A DNA stretch of 64,000 nt from Psilocybe azurescens (lineage: Eukaryota; Basidiomycota; Agaricomycetes; Agaricales; Agrocybaceae), in NCBI GenBank assembly GCA_023853785.1, contig JAJIRX010000681.1:496001-560000 (forward strand). Direction: 5' to 3'. The translations under genes were made by a program, and so were the position numbers. Position 1 is the first letter of the stretch, and each line of letters starts with the position of its first letter. The notes beneath the pieces were generated by a model. That model saw only the letters and a list, made by a program, of their open reading frames with translations. It had not been told where the DNA came from and made no database searches. Positions 36,089 to 48,847 of the stretch are shown one piece after another.

Positions 36089-38217
36089 TCAGAAGGCAAA
36101 GTGAGCAGCATTTTTACGAGTGCCAAAGAGATAGACTTGATCGTGAAACCAACTTCGATAAGTTCATGTTGTACATAGAAATAAAAAGTTCACACCTATG
36201 ACTTGGCTGACAAACAGCCCGATGGTGACACCAGCAGCTACAGTAATCATTCTAAGAGCAAGAGAGAAGCCACTAGAGTATTGCTCAGCGGAGCTGTGGT
36301 ACGTTTGGGTAACTCCGCCACCTTGGGCGATACCGGACTGCAGTCCATCAATACCGGTTGTTGTTTCTTCGGTTCTGTCTCAATGAACTCACAGGAACAA
36401 GAAACAAGACGCCTGTCACCATGGAAGTAAAGGCAGTCCCACGAACAACCCGTGAATAAATGTTGCCCAGAGTGCCTATAACGAAGGCACCAGCGGCAGA
36501 GACGATATCAGTCCTTCCAGGTAAGACCATACTCGCTGCACGATTTGCCGCATAAGCGCAGCAAGAGAAAAGGACCATCAGCGGCAGTTGGAGACTCCTC
36601 CAGTACTGGAGATTGGACAAGGAAGAGCAGGTCGAATAAATTGGAACCAAGAAGAATAGCGTCCACCAGGGCAATGGCTGCCTCCAAAATGGCCAGCTCG
36701 GAATTCGTATGCACCCTGCGATTAACATAATTTTAATGACAGGGAATCTCTTGGGAGTCTCCCCACTTTTTGTCATACCTTTGATGGTATGATCTGGGGT
36801 GTTGCCAGTGGCAATTCCAAGACCAAGAACACCGCGTGTCGAAACATGAGAATTGGAGCCATTAAGCGCTATAAATAGTCCGTGGCTATAAATCAAGTTG
36901 TCCGGGATGGTACTTCTGTAGTACTCGCGACGCGCATGTCGATCAATAACCAGATAAAAGTCTGATCCAATAGTCAAACCGAAGCCCTTCATAAACATAA
37001 GAAAATGAATGAGTCTTAGTGAGTTGTAAGTACGTGCCAGAACCTTACTAAAAACAAGGTGTATATAATTGCATATACAATCCTTACGGAGCCACAAAAG
37101 ATGTTCTTCGACATGAGTTCTAGTGCACTGATCACTTTTGAGATACCACCAGATAATTGCCAGCTAACTCAGCTTGGCGTCAGGTTGAACTAATGGAGTG
37201 GACTCACAGACTGTAAACCCAGGAAGTATCACGACGACGCCAGCGGATGATATTGCACTATAACAAAACATATCCCCAGGAAGATTGCTCAAGGCCCGGG
37301 CGACAAACGCTACAACAATAGACACAGATATCCTAGCAAGAGAAAAGAAAGGTAAGTGGGGGTCAACTACATGCGCAATTGCAGTGAAACTGACTCATAA
37401 ACATTGGCATACATAGAACTTTTGTTTGCCGCATTCAAACCAAGGTATTGAAGGAGACACGCACAAGCGCCGCTAATCCACATGTCGACAAGCGAGCCTC
37501 CAAAGGATAAACCGCATATAATGGAAGCGCACACAAAGGCAAAGAAGCATCTTAGTTTCAAGGAATAGATGGCGGGCGATTTCAAAACTTGTCTGAGAGC
37601 ATCAGTCCCAGCTTCCGCTCCAATGTTATCGTGTAGCACGTCCCTGTAAATTTCGTGAACTTTATGCAGAGAGGTCAAAGCAATACGCCCTCTGGATCGT
37701 ATGAAATACGTCCGAGTTGAACGCGCTGCCTCATTTCTGACAGATACTATGATTATATTGGGAAGATGGACAAATTCTACGAGAACCAGAGGTCAACAAT
37801 TGAGAAAGCATCTGATCAGTTGCTTACCTGCCCTAGCATCTAGAATGCTGGATGCAGCAAGAAGCTGAGATTCTATGCGGTGCGAAGGGGCACCGAAGGT
37901 CAGCAAAGCTTTGCAAGTTTTAATATAAACTTTCTTCTTGTTTCTATGTCTATCAAGGCCTTAGAAAATCATGTTGGTAATAGGAGACGCAAAACAAGTT
38001 GCAAACCTTCGACATTTTTTGTGATGATAGATGCATTTCTTTGCGGCTGTCGAATGAAGGACATAAGCGAGAAGGTCCTCGAAGCTTTGCGTCCAGGAGC
38101 TTCCCTAGGCCTAGAGGGTTGGAAAGGGTTCAAAACAGGTCGTAAAGGATGTCCCATTCGTACGACATCACTATTGAGGACTATTGCATGCTTGAAAATC
38201 ATTTGGCCGAAAGTCAA
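36089..38217 (-). CDS. ThrE-like membrane exporter (Prm10 / DUF1212 family)
   Basis: Polytopic protein of the putative threonine/serine exporter family, which in fungi includes the pheromone-regulated Prm10. It starts with a basic leader (VVRMGHPLRPVLNPFQPSRP), then the domain start ALLTFGAPSHRIESQL near 37880 and a soluble segment HEIYRDVLHDNIGAEAG. Hydrophobic segments follow (FFAFVCASIICGLSFGG, GFGLTIGSDFYL, SWPFWRQPLPWWTLFFLVP, LPLMVLFSCCAYAAN) and the conserved end SMVTGVLFLVPSG. The last intron joins FVSQVI to VYLFGTRKNAAHFAF, ending at 36089, which matches the family C terminus. Start uncertain: 38217 is the longest open frame, but earlier exons may exist. The direction of transport and substrate are not known in fungi. 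Confidence 0.75.
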
Positions 38218-38673
38218 AAAGTCAAGCGCACGGACTGTTATTATGGTTATCGTTTTGGTGCGGTGAACTCGAAGGTGAGATGACTTTCGACATCGGAAAG
38301 TTTATAGAGACAATGTAGGGCGAGTAAGGTAGAAAGATGCACTGGAAAGAAAAAATTACAATGGTGACTGACGAAACAGGGTGGGGGAGGACTAAATAGT
38401 ATCCAGCCGAAACAGATAGGTGTCCGAGACTGATCAAGTCAGATCGAGGAAGCAATCAAAACAATGACAATATATACGAAGAGTGAGGATAAGACGGTAG
38501 GGTTTACAGTGGAAAAGCTAAGGTACATTTAACTAGTTCTTTTTTTTTTAAGTTTTGAAAGAGACGATTTCGGATATGGAGTTGGTACAAATTTATACGA
38601 AGCATAGAAAGCAATTCCGGATATTTGGTATGAAGGCAAGGGGATAATATTTGACGGATGAAAAATTGATACG
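38218..38673. other. Spacer between ThrE-like gene and Zn2Cys6 factor
   Basis: 456 bases between two minus-strand genes. It includes a T9 run at 38538-38548. It is expected to hold the regulator 3' UTR and the exporter promoter. No gene is recognised. Confidence 0.4.
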
Positions 38674-41600
38674 TTACCAGATTTGGGTAGCAGGAGGGAG
38701 ATATTCCGTTGGCATAATGAATGCATCCATACCATGTTGAGAAAACGTCTGTCCTCCGAGACTTTGATCAGAAATCCACACTGGGAGCTGCTCCACCGAA
38801 GTTTGTTCAAGACCTCGCCAGATTTGTTCTGCTTCAATGAAATTTGGATGTGAGTTAGAGTAATGCTGAGATGTTGCATTCATGGCAGTATGCATGGCAT
38901 GATTTTGATTTTCTTGCAGAGGGTAGGAGGACATTTCATAGAGCGGCGAAAACTGCTCAGAGCTTGCGTGCTGAGTGACAGGTGCCGATGAGTGCGACCC
39001 ATGGTCAACAGCCATAACCAATGTCCGCTGAGAATCTCGGGACACTTTGGGTGAGCGCGATTTTGCTTTTCTCTTCTTCGATCGTTTTAGCATTAGCTGG
39101 AGCGTTAGGGCATAACGCTTCCCAGGTACTGGAAAGAAAATCAGCGCGTTCACATATAAACCATTTCAAAGACTTACTTTCGGCCATCAAGTTTGACAGA
39201 AGTTCAACTAGGTTGCGAATTTCCGAAATATCGCAGTCATCGGGGCTGAACAGATATTTACAACTTAAAATAGAAGCAAGAAAAACTATGCAATGAGCAA
39301 ACGTACAAAAGACGAGCAAGACGCAGTAAGAATGATGCCGTAAATGTAGCAGTAGCATGTGTATAGTGAACGGCTGACAAAAGATCAGATACATTGCTGA
39401 ATTGGCCAGCCAGGTAAAATATGTACCATATGTCATGCCCTTTCTATAAGCTGGAGAGTTGACCGTGATTTCCAACACTTGTCGAGCGATTTGAATTGAG
39501 CGGATCGCCAACACCCTTTGCGCGGGGGGCATAGACTGAACATCTTCGGGCTTAATTATATCCCTAAGAGCAGTGGCATTGTGGAATAACTCGGCGTGAA
39601 GTTGTTGAATTTGCAGACTTTGACGATAAAAAGCTGTTTGCGTCTTTTAGTTTCATAGATGATGCACATAATGGAACAATATACCTGCGTCTTCATATTT
39701 CCTAGAAAATGCTTCATCCCATGCCTTGTACCAGTGTGTGAAGTCAGCGTTGGCTCTGTGTAACTCATCGAAGTGTTCTGGTAGGACAGGCCCTTCGAAC
39801 GGAGCAAGCGCGTTGTGGACCCTTTCGCGAATAGCAATGAGTTCTACAGTGGAGACCAGTCTCATATCATCTTCGATGGCCAATGGATGGTTCAAAAGAT
39901 AGCGACAATCCTTGATACTTTCGTCATCTTTGAGAACTGCAGGACGACCCGTACCATACGACAACCTTGGAAAAAAGTAAATAATGGTCTGTGGAAAGTA
40001 CTGCATAGAGATTGACTAACTGGTGCTCAAATAGATACAGGCAGAACCAAGTTCTAGAGGCAATGACAAGGTCACGGTCTGCAATAGCGTCGAATTTGTT
40101 TGCATTCATACGCCTATGCAATCGAGGCCAGGCTTGATGCATAGCTGTATATCGAGATGAGAGTGGTTCGAAAAATGAATCTGAATAACTACTGACACAA
40201 TTCCATCGCCATTCTAACTGCGTGCCCGCCGCTTAACCATCCATTATCTGACCAGCCAGAGACTAAGACTGGCAAGTTGTTAGTCGATGACATCACGATA
40301 TAGTAGAATAGTCATACTCATTGCTTGAACAGCTTCACTTCGGGTAACTGGTGCAAATAAGGTCGCCTGGGAAATTGCTTGAACCTCCTCAAGACATCGG
40401 CGGTGGGTTTCGCTCGGCGTTCCTGCAAAAGTAATCAAGTTCAAACCCGATCATGAGGAACTCTGAGAAATGACATTTACTTCCTCCATCTCGCACTCGT
40501 GCAGCAACCATACATATTGTATCGACAGCAAAGGGAGATCTTTCATGCAATGCATCGTAAGTGTCCGTGTTGGAATCGAATATGGGCCTGGTAATAAGAT
40601 GTAAGCCACAAGAACCATCCGATAAATGAGGTAGAAAACGTACAGGAAAGTGGAACAGCCGTCGTAAAATCTAGTGATATAAAGTCAATAGATTTTCTAA
40701 GTAGGAGCATGAAGTAATTTAACATTTTGAATAAATCACGAGCGTCTTGCTCTGCGATAATATTCTTTGTGACGACTGTAAAGATAGATTCATTAATAGA
40801 CGTTTTTGTCGAATAAGAATGTTCATTACCGTCTGGAAATGTCAGGCTTGGCGGCAATTTATGCTGCAACTTCCTCTTTTAGACGGTCTTAACTGACGCT
40901 CTGGAGACGGAGTTCTCGTCCTACTATGAGGTTCACTATTGTCGCCATTTTCCTAATGCAAGACAACTAGGTATAACGACAAAAATGCTGATGTAAAAAA
41001 ATCACCTTTGCTGCTCGTTCAATAGCTACATCGGCCAATCCTCGAAGGACTTCCCATGGGGCAACAAGCCCTGAGGCTGGTAGCTCTCCCCATCATCATC
41101 GTCCAAGTCCGAAGAATCAGCACTGGTAACATTTGACGAAGGAGGCGCATGTCTCTTTGAAGGGTATTTTGCTGATGATCGTTGGTAACCTTGGTCTGAA
41201 GACTGATATCGAACGGAGGATACATTGGCCTGTTGTGTAGCAGGAGGCCCCATAATTTGAATACTCGAAAATGGAGGCAGAACTGGGCCCTGTGACGACT
41301 GGTTCTGGTTATGGGTGTGATAGTTCTGCCCAGCTGGCGGAAAATTGGAATATACAGGTGATAGATGAGGTTGATGTAAATCGTCGGAAGGCAAAGGTGT
41401 CGATGCAGCAGAGGAACCTTGATACCCAGTATTTGGCAATGAAGCCCTCTGTGGACGGGGTTGAGGCAGTGTGCTACTCGGTCCATGCGAAGATGATGTG
41501 AAGGACGGTGTTCCACTGGGAGGAGAAGCATGTTGATGGCTTACTGTGGGCGTCGACATGGAAGGAGAGTTCAAGCTTGGTGATTGCTGGAATGACGATG

Positions 41601-42159
41601 CCGGGTAAGCAGAGGGGGATCGAGCGGGGAAACCCCCTGAACGCAGATGATGTAAAATTTCTGCTAAGCTGTTTGTTATTGTGGTCTGTCCCTGACGAAT
41701 ATCAGCTACGTGTGCTTCAAGACTACGGATGCGTCTGTGGGGCAGTAGCTATGGTCATATCCTGGTGAACACATAATAATCACGCACTCTAAGCCAGCTT
41801 CGCCGGTGAGAGTCGCCTCACGCGAGGGTTTTTCAAACAGACATTCAAGTCCATTGTTCCGGCATCGTCTGCAAGGGGGGTTGTCCGCACCCTCACAGCG
41901 CATTTTCTGCCTTCTGCATGCATTCTGATCACGGGGTAATTTCAGAGCGATGTACTCATAAGAACATGGAATAAACTCACGCAGGCACCTAACAGCAGGA
42001 AATGATAAGATATTGAAATTTTCAAATGGCGGTCAATATGCCTGAACACTTACGGGGAACCCTGTTCAAGGTCTTGGGAACCGGTTTAATGTCGCGCTTC
42101 TCACTTTTGTCGTCATCTTCCTGCTTCTTAATTACGGGACTGGTGGAAGAGGGGTCCAT
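38674..42159 (-). CDS. Zn2Cys6 fungal transcription factor
   Basis: The start at 42159 reads MDPSSTSPVIKKQEDDDK. The binuclear zinc cluster is RACNACRRQKMRCEGADN then CRRCRNNGLECLF, with C-X2-C-X6-C spacing; its first Cys comes from an 8-base exon (41988-41981). A coiled segment LRSLEAHVADIRQ and a Ser/Pro/Gln-rich linker follow. Then come VLRGLADVAIERAAK and the fungal-specific middle domain with MAMELCIHQAWPRLHRR, LVIASRTWFCLYLFEHQL and YGTGRPAVL. The C terminus ends near 38674 with PTEYLPPATQIW. C3 at 41053-41055 lacks one base (as given, the frame stops 9 codons later); one more restores PHGEVLRGLADVA. It shares a 219-base promoter with the REEP gene. Target genes cannot be inferred. Confidence 0.88.
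41981..41988 (-). other. 8-base microexon carrying the first zinc ligand
   Basis: The bases GTGCCTGC (minus strand) lie between an intron ending TTAG and one starting GTGAGT. With the exon ending VP and the exon starting NACRRQ they encode R, A, C in frame. This gives CNACRRQKMRC, the C-X2-C-X6-C pattern. Without it the first Cys of the cluster is lost. Confidence 0.75.
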
Positions 42160-42378
42160 CAAGCTTCCCGGCTGGTGAATGAACAAGCCAGGAAAGGCTG
42201 CAGGGGGTGGATGCGGGGAAAAGATGGATGGTCAGTCCAACCACGGCCCACGGGACAAGCCTGAGATGATTGATCATAGCTTTCAAACTAATCACCAATT
42301 AATACAAACAAGCCCAATCAAGGTTATATTGCCGACAGTTCCTTTCTGATCTCCTACCTTTATATTTTATCTTTCACA
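42160..42378. promoter_or_regulatory. Divergent promoter with two CCAAT boxes
   Basis: 219 bases between the divergent zinc-cluster and REEP starts. CCAAT occurs at 42295-42299 and 42314-42318, in the same direction as REEP and about 60-85 bases before its ATG. CCAAT is the binding site of the Hap complex in fungi; use here is inference. Confidence 0.4.
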
Positions 42379-43195
42379 ATGATTATGTCCACCATTTCCC
42401 GTCTTCTCAGGTTCGTTTGTTCACATCTATGCCGATTTCAGTACTCAATTTTGCTTCAGCGCCTGGTTCGCTTTTCTTCTTCCCTGCTACGCCACCTACA
42501 AGGCTTTGTCACGTCGCCCCTTGTCGGAGTCCGATCTCCAGAAATGGTCAATGTACTGGACAGTGATTGGCGCATTCGTGGCCTTTGAATATCTTGGAGA
42601 GTGGTTGATCAGCTGGCAAGTTTCCGTCTTCTGATAAGGCCAAATGAGTCCAATAGGCATCTGACTTTCTCCCACTCCTCAAGGCTGCCCTTCTACTGGG
42701 AATTGAAAACTCTTTTCTTGCTTTTCCTATCCTTGCCGCAAACCGAGGTCGATTGTCCTGTCTTCTTTGGTTCTGTGGATATTTATCGTTCTTTTTTTTT
42801 CATAGGGCTCAACATATATCTATAACGCCCACTTGCAGCCCTTTTTCTCACGAAACGAAGTTGACTTGGATGCCGGAATTGTCAGAATACAGCGCAATAT
42901 TCTGACATTCGTCCAGGAGAAGCTGTCAGTGCTTTGGTCTTTAGCCACACGCGGACGCCCTCAGTCCCAGGCACAATCATCTTCGGCGTCTCCGAACCCC
43001 CAGTTGTCATGGCTCCTTTCGCCGGATACTTGGCGTTCAGCTCTAAACGTCTTGCAACCAGCACCAGCGGGTGCTGGCACCGCCTTGCGCGGTGTTCAAC
43101 CCGTACACAGCGCTGGGTCATCTCGCACATCCTTGAACCTAGAAGAGACGTCTCAAAAGAATCCTCCATTCCCTGTGCCGCAACATTACGAGTAG
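42379..43195 (+). CDS. REEP/DP1/Yop1-family ER-shaping protein (TB2/DP1/HVA22)
   Basis: The start at 42379 reads MIMSTISRLL. Spliced exons give AWFAFLLPCYATYKAL, LSESDLQKWSMYWTVIGAF, EYLGEWLIS|WLPFYWELKTLFLLFLSLP and STYIYNAHLQPFF, the hairpin membrane domain of the family. A tail follows, with VQEKLSVLWSLATRG and a Ser/Pro-rich end PVPQHYE. REEP5/Yop1 proteins insert hydrophobic hairpins into ER tubules, bend the membrane and bind reticulons. Four to five exons are present, with short introns. Its stop is 55 bases from the stop of the convergent SEC3 gene, so the 3' UTRs probably overlap. Confidence 0.85.
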
Positions 43196-43250
43196 TATAT
43201 ATCCTCATCCCATCGCATTCCATCCGTAAAATATTTGATATCTATGTGTT

Positions 43251-46200
43251 TCATAGTCCAAATTTTTGTCGTCGAAAGGCCGCTTCTGCTTCTGCTATGG
43301 TATACTCCAATGTTATACCACTATCTCCATACCATTGGGATATTCGTGAAGCCCAATTTTCTGTCAGCTTTACAAATTCGGCTTCGCAACAATTCCAGAC
43401 TCCAATCAAAACTTTCGTCGAAGGAATTCCAGCGCCATCATCTGTTGACTTTTCCGTGTCAGTGAAATGTTTTTCCACTCTTTTCGACAGAACGTCGACA
43501 TGTTTCTTTATATCCTTTGAATTATAGTCCTTAATAATCTTCCGCAGTGCCGTCTTGCTGAAGTTGCTGTTGGAAGTTAGCTCAACAGTATTTGTGTCTT
43601 TCGCTGCACGATCGAAAGCCTCGAAAAAGTCCTGAGGGTGACAGTATAAAAACCAGAGAATTTCAAAACAGAATACAGAAAACTGACAATTAGTTTGCCG
43701 AACGGTCGCCGGAACACAGTCTTGATATATGCTTGAAGGTTTTCATCGTAAATTCCCTCCGCGCGGCCGTATAAACGTAGTAATGGATGGCACATCCAAC
43801 TGAGACATCTCATTGACGAAGTAGTGCATATTTTCTGTAACTTTGTTTCAGCAACAAGACACGGCAAAAACCATACGGGTCAGTATTGGCAACTTACCGA
43901 TCAATATGACATGGTAGTTGAGTTGACCTTTGTCTTCTCCTTCTCCCTCTAGTTTGGCAATTTGTTTCAAGGAATCGAACATGGACTGAACAATCTTTTC
44001 GTAAGCCGAATCCACGTTGGTGCGTATTTCCAGGTTGCTAGCCCCAACAAGTTGATTTTCGATTCGGGCTGCATACGCGGCGAAATGTTTAAGGAAGTGA
44101 GCAACGCCTTTTCTCTTTTGCTGGACAGTTTGGTTCGCTCTATGCCTTTTAATTGTTCGGTCTAAAAAGGTAGAGTAAGTGAATGGGCCAATTTTTAATG
44201 CAGTTGGATTTCTTTTCTCACAATGTGGCGGTCGAAGACAATCTTGAGCCGAGAATGCTGCTTCTCGAGGAGATTTAAAATAAATGGGTTTCCTTTTTCT
44301 TCAGCCTCCACGAGAAAGCGTTCGAGAAAGGCGAGAATTCCAACGATCTCCCTATACGTCCAACGACGAACGTCAGCTAGAACGCAAGCGATCTCAGATA
44401 TGCTACCCACATGCTATCCTTGGCAAGTGCGGCATCCAGCCATGACTTCAATTCGGCAGGAAGGAACCCGAAGATAAGATCCAACGCACCGCGGACAAGC
44501 TTCAAAGTTGTTGGGCTAAGTCCAGCTGACCGAGCAGCTTGTCTGCGGAAATAATTGTCGAGCCCCATGTAATCGGCAAATGTAAATCCTGCGTCGCTAA
44601 TCTGCAAGAAGTCGGTGATAAAATCGTGCTCCTGGTATATCAGCATAGCGACTTGTTCAAAGAACAGGCCGAAGACCTGATATATGGACCTCAGAAATTG
44701 TAGTTCATTGTCGAAGGGTTGACACCGACCTCTGAGGCACGTAAATATCCATCATTTTGCTTGTCTTTATCCCTCTGTCGACTTTCCATCGGTGAGCGTA
44801 TCAAAGTTCCAGCACGGCGCATTCCTGTCGTTGCTTTCAGTGAAGAAGGTGCAGATATGATGCCAAATGCTAGATTTAAAATTTAAGATGTAGATATATA
44901 TAGGCGCTGGTAAGAATGGATTGCTACATACCTTGATCATTTTCGTCCTCAGCTGCTTTCTTGACAAGGTCGAGATGAGCTGAAAGTAAGGCTTTGACTT
45001 GAGTGTTATGAAGGTCGCTAGCCGCCGAAAAATACGTCTGTGTAGCAAAATAATCAAAAAATCAATAGACATCTGAATGAAGAAAAGATATACCGCGCAT
45101 AATTTACTATATATATTCTCGTCCATTTCCCTCAAATAGATCATCAATCCTGAATACCTTCCTAAATATGATTCAAGATCGCGGTGGGGAAGAGCTACTG
45201 GTCTTGATTGGAGACGACCGTGCAAGCCCTGACGTATCTCCGAGAAGCAGTTTGGACTGAAAATAATGGTTAGAGGAAAGATGCTATATCATGAATGCCC
45301 TTTCTTACCTGAGCAGTAAACATGATTGACAAAAGTCAAATACTCTTTTACAAAATTGAGAATTGTAAGTCCTATATTCCTGTAATCGTTCCATTGTTGC
45401 GGCCATTTCTGCACGCACACGCACACGCACACACATTAGAACGCTGCGACTCGTAGCTCCTTGCTAAACACACCTGTATCACGTCCCGCTTGTAAGGCTT
45501 TATATAGTTGGACGGCTGCTTCTTCCAATCGTGTGATACTATGGGATTTCTCGAGAGACTCTTGAGTCAAGGTGGCCAAGGCTTCTTGATCCACGTGGAC
45601 GGTACGCTAATTAGTTGATAAATACAACAGTTATGCAACCCAGATAGAGATGGATGGTATACCAATAAGTTCTGTAATTCCGACAAAAGTGCCCTCTGAT
45701 TCTGTGTTTGCACTTGAAGACCACGGTTTTGGGATTGGATGTACAAAATGTCGTCCCCAACTGCCTGCCGAGAAAGTCAAACGAGTGAGAAGAGCCTGGA
45801 AGATAAAGCATACATTAAGATGGATCTTGTATGTTGATATGAGACCATCCATAGCATCCAACTCAGCGATAGCGTTTTCCATATACTTCATGACGACGGC
45901 GACACGGTCATCTGACTCTAAGAATGAATGGATATTGGCCTGCAAACTTGAGTCCATGAGACACGGCATTAGTCCGATTCGCTGACCTTTTCAAGAGCCA
46001 TCAACTCGTCTAGAAGACGCGCTTCAATTAAATCTACCGCCCCTCTTGTTACCTTCCTACCAATGACGTCGTCACTAGTCCATTCATAACCCTCAATCAT
46101 CTCTTCGACGTTTGCCAGAGTCGCTTGTGCATTTTCCTCTTCTCCTTCGCCCTCAATTTGTGTATCGGCTCCAAGTATTAACCGATCGAGCGTAGCTTGG

Positions 46201-47364
46201 TTAGATGGGTCAAAAATACGAAATGCGCGTATTTTGATCCCTGCGCGACGCATTATTTTCCGACGTATTAGAATTGCTCTCCATGCGTATCGGTAGATTC
46301 CCGAGATCTAGAGGAGGGCGTAGGAGAAGAATTCTTTGCTCGCCTGCTGGCATTGTTCCTAGGAGCTTCCTGAAGATTACTGGGAAAGCGTTATTGGGAC
46401 GAAAAGTGATGGGAGATAGATGGAGACATACCGCGAGGGAGTAATTTCCTGATTACCTGGAGGTTGGTTACTGGAGACGGATGTTGCATTGGAGGGTATT
46501 CTAGGTCGTTGAGATGATAAAGGTGCTGTTGGAGGCGGTACAACAATAGAAGGAGGTCGACGTTCGCGAAGAGAGGCTGCTGGTGATACTGAACGTGGAA
46601 TACCCTTCCCATTAGGGAGCTTGCGGCAGTGGTATAGGAGAAGGGATTCTAAGATCAGCGGAGTCATTCTGAGGGACAGTGCGTAAAGGTTGCGTGCGGT
46701 GAGTTCTGCCAGAGTTACTCGTGGGTGATGGGGTCCTGTTGCCACTTTGGGGGTTCCTGGAAATAGCAGGAGCACTGGCTGGAGGAACGTTAGCAGTAAA
46801 AAATCTACATCAACATGGACTGTACCTGATGGAATCTCAAAGTCTTGGAGGCCTTCCAGTTGCAATGGGGCTTGCCCATTGGTAACAGTTCGAAAGAGGC
46901 GGACCAGAGCCTCCAGGAAGTTAGCTTGATCTTCTCTACTCTCGGTTCGCCATCTATATGTTCTTGACAAAGTGAGGTTAAAGACAAAAGGCTAGTGCAT
47001 GTTAGGCGAGGTTCAATGTTCCATTAGATGAGAGTCTTGACTCACACTAGATACTTGGATACCGCGCAGTTCTGCCAATCGCCAGGTTTTGCCAACTGAA
47101 AAAGAGCCATTTGTGTTCAACTTAGATTTGTGTAGGAAACCAGATCCATTGTTGGCCTCTATCGCAGAAATTCATTTCATCCACTAATGCATGGTCACTT
47201 TATAACATACGAGAGAGAAGAATGTATCGAGGCTTCTGTGCTCCGCCCTCACTGCCTGCATCTTCCCATATCTTGACATGAGAAACGTAAGTTTCCTCGA
47301 GATTTCCAGCTGCATTGCGCCTCGAGAAGACCGAGGCAATTATTCTCTGACGCTGATCCGTCAT
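43251..47364 (-). CDS. SEC3: Exocyst complex subunit Sec3
   Basis: Sec3 (EXOC1) marks sites of exocytosis and binds PI(4,5)P2 and Rho GTPases through an N-terminal PH-like domain. The start at 47364 reads MTDQRQRIIASVFSRRN. The PH-like part has ETYVSHVKIWED and TLSRTYRWRTESREDQANFL. A Ser/Pro-rich linker follows, then the Sec3 core from RRAGIKIRAFRIFDPSNQAT, with coiled helices and the end FTDTEKSTDDGAGIPSTKVL. The protein ends AFRRQKFGL at 43251. In the linker, G3 at 46615-46617 (plus strand) lacks one base; one more joins PLPQAP to PNGKGIPRSVSP. An intron near 46805-46758 removes TVHVDVDFLL. This is the second exocyst subunit in the window. Confidence 0.88.
45411..45436. repeat. CA-rich microsatellite in a SEC3 intron
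   Basis: About 26 bases of (CACACG/CA) repeats inside an intron of SEC3. It gives a TG-rich tract on the coding strand. It is the only clear simple-sequence repeat noticed in the window. Confidence 0.7.
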
Positions 47365-47706
47365 ATTCCTTGTAACTGAAGTGAGAACAAGATAATTAAC
47401 TGGTCGTCAAGAGAGATGGGGTAGTGGTTTGCTAAGCAGGGAGTATTTTGTTCTAAATGCGGACAAGAACAATACCGGCACTTACCGATGAGCTCGTGCA
47501 ATTGTCGATTGCAAGAATAGACAAATCAACGATGCATATCCACGGTCTGTGACATATCCTTGTTCCTATATATTGCCGGGACAGATATTAGAACACCTTC
47601 ACTCCCAGAGTTCTCTCCATTCCCTTACTTTCTTCCTCCTTCTTATGCGCTAGTCGCTTTTTTAATCATCTTTTTTCACTCTTTTACCTCTCATTCACGA
47701 TTTATA
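47365..47706. promoter_or_regulatory. Divergent promoter of SEC3 and the homeodomain gene
   Basis: 342 bases. TATATATT lies at about 47565-47572, and a strongly pyrimidine-rich stretch follows up to the homeodomain ATG, typical of fungal promoter/leader DNA. No coding exon is seen. Confidence 0.45.
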
Positions 47707-48538
47707 ATGACCAGCTCTCCCGTCCCACACAGATTAGGGCCACTCCATTTTTGGCCACCGTCATTACTGATATCAGCAATGACACGTCTCCCAGACATCA
47801 ATCATCTTCCCCAGAAACCTGTTCCAGACCATCCTCTCCCACATCGGCGGCGTCTTGTCCGGCTGCTCCCTACCTCCAAGATGTAGCCAGCCTGCACGTT
47901 CCTTGCAAACCCACGAAGGTTCTCGGGACTGAACATAGGATCCTGCAGCACTCACTGTCCTCGAATCATCTGCCATCATCTGATCCTAACTTCGTTCCCT
48001 TCATTCGCCATAAATCTGGGAGAAGGGCTCAAAAGACCACAGATTCGAATCTCAAGGGCAAAGTACAGATGAAAAAGAGGCGGAGAGAACTATTGGACAA
48101 AGCTATGAAAATCAAGTCTCTGGATAACTCGCCCGTCAACGAACGACAATTACTGGTGCTTCGGATGGTTTATGACGAAATCACGATGTACCCTTGCGAA
48201 TCTTGGATGGTTCTAATTGCTATAATCATCCACAGGTGGGTCACTTTAAAATATCTGAACCTATTCATCTAAGTGTGCCAATATTTTTCAGAGCATACAA
48301 GCAAGTTAAAAACTGGTTTTCAAACGAGAGACAAAAAAACAGGACTGGGGAATCTGTTCCTCTCGAAACAGAGGATGGAGACAAGGTTCGATTGCGTTCT
48401 TCGGCATTGTCGATGTGCCAAGAATGGTCCGACTCCTTTTTCGAAGAAGTTGTCATGATATACAACTATCGGGTCCAACGAAATTCTCGATTTCGAGGGT
48501 CGCTTCGACGCCCAGATAACACATCAAATCACGATTAG
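47707..48538 (+). CDS. Homeodomain transcription factor
   Basis: The start at 47707 reads MTSSPVPHRLGPLHF. T5 at 47748-47752 lacks one base, after which the frame is LATVITDISNDTSPRH. A Ser/Pro-rich N terminus leads to a basic patch KKRRRELLDKAMKIK. The homeodomain helices follow: NERQLLVLRMVYDEITMYP, WMVLIAIIIHR|AYKQVKNWF and SNERQK. The WFxNxR core (W, F, N, R) of recognition helix 3 is present. An intron at about 48236-48291 splits it before AYKQ. The neighbours are not those of the agaric A mating-type locus, so I read it as a non-mating-type homeodomain regulator. It shares a promoter with SEC3. Confidence 0.78.
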
Positions 48539-48847
48539 TGGGAGATCCCATGGAACACTTACCTTCATTTTTGGACAACTGCCAGATATACGGACACTAT
48601 ATAATCTTTTCCTACCGGACATGACCACTCGTTACTGCATAGCATACGCTCTATCTAATACTAACATTACAATCCACAATAATTGACATGTACATCTTCA
48701 CTAGTTGCTCTTTATTAGATGCATTTTTAATCGCTTTAATACCAGTAAGACTCATTCGTTTTGAAACCCGCGTAGTCATTATTGTCATATCAGGTTTGAG
48801 TATACTACATCGGAGATCAAGTACAATATTGTGCGCCTACTGAAATC
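48539..48847. other. Convergent 3' spacer
   Basis: 309 AT-rich bases between the homeodomain and glucosylceramide synthase stop codons. It must carry both 3' UTRs. Nothing else is recognised. Confidence 0.4.

Noticed and set aside
47707..48538. Homeodomain gene as part of the A mating-type locus
   Set aside because: Neighbours are SEC3 and glucosylceramide synthase, not the mitochondrial intermediate peptidase or paired HD1/HD2 genes expected at that locus.
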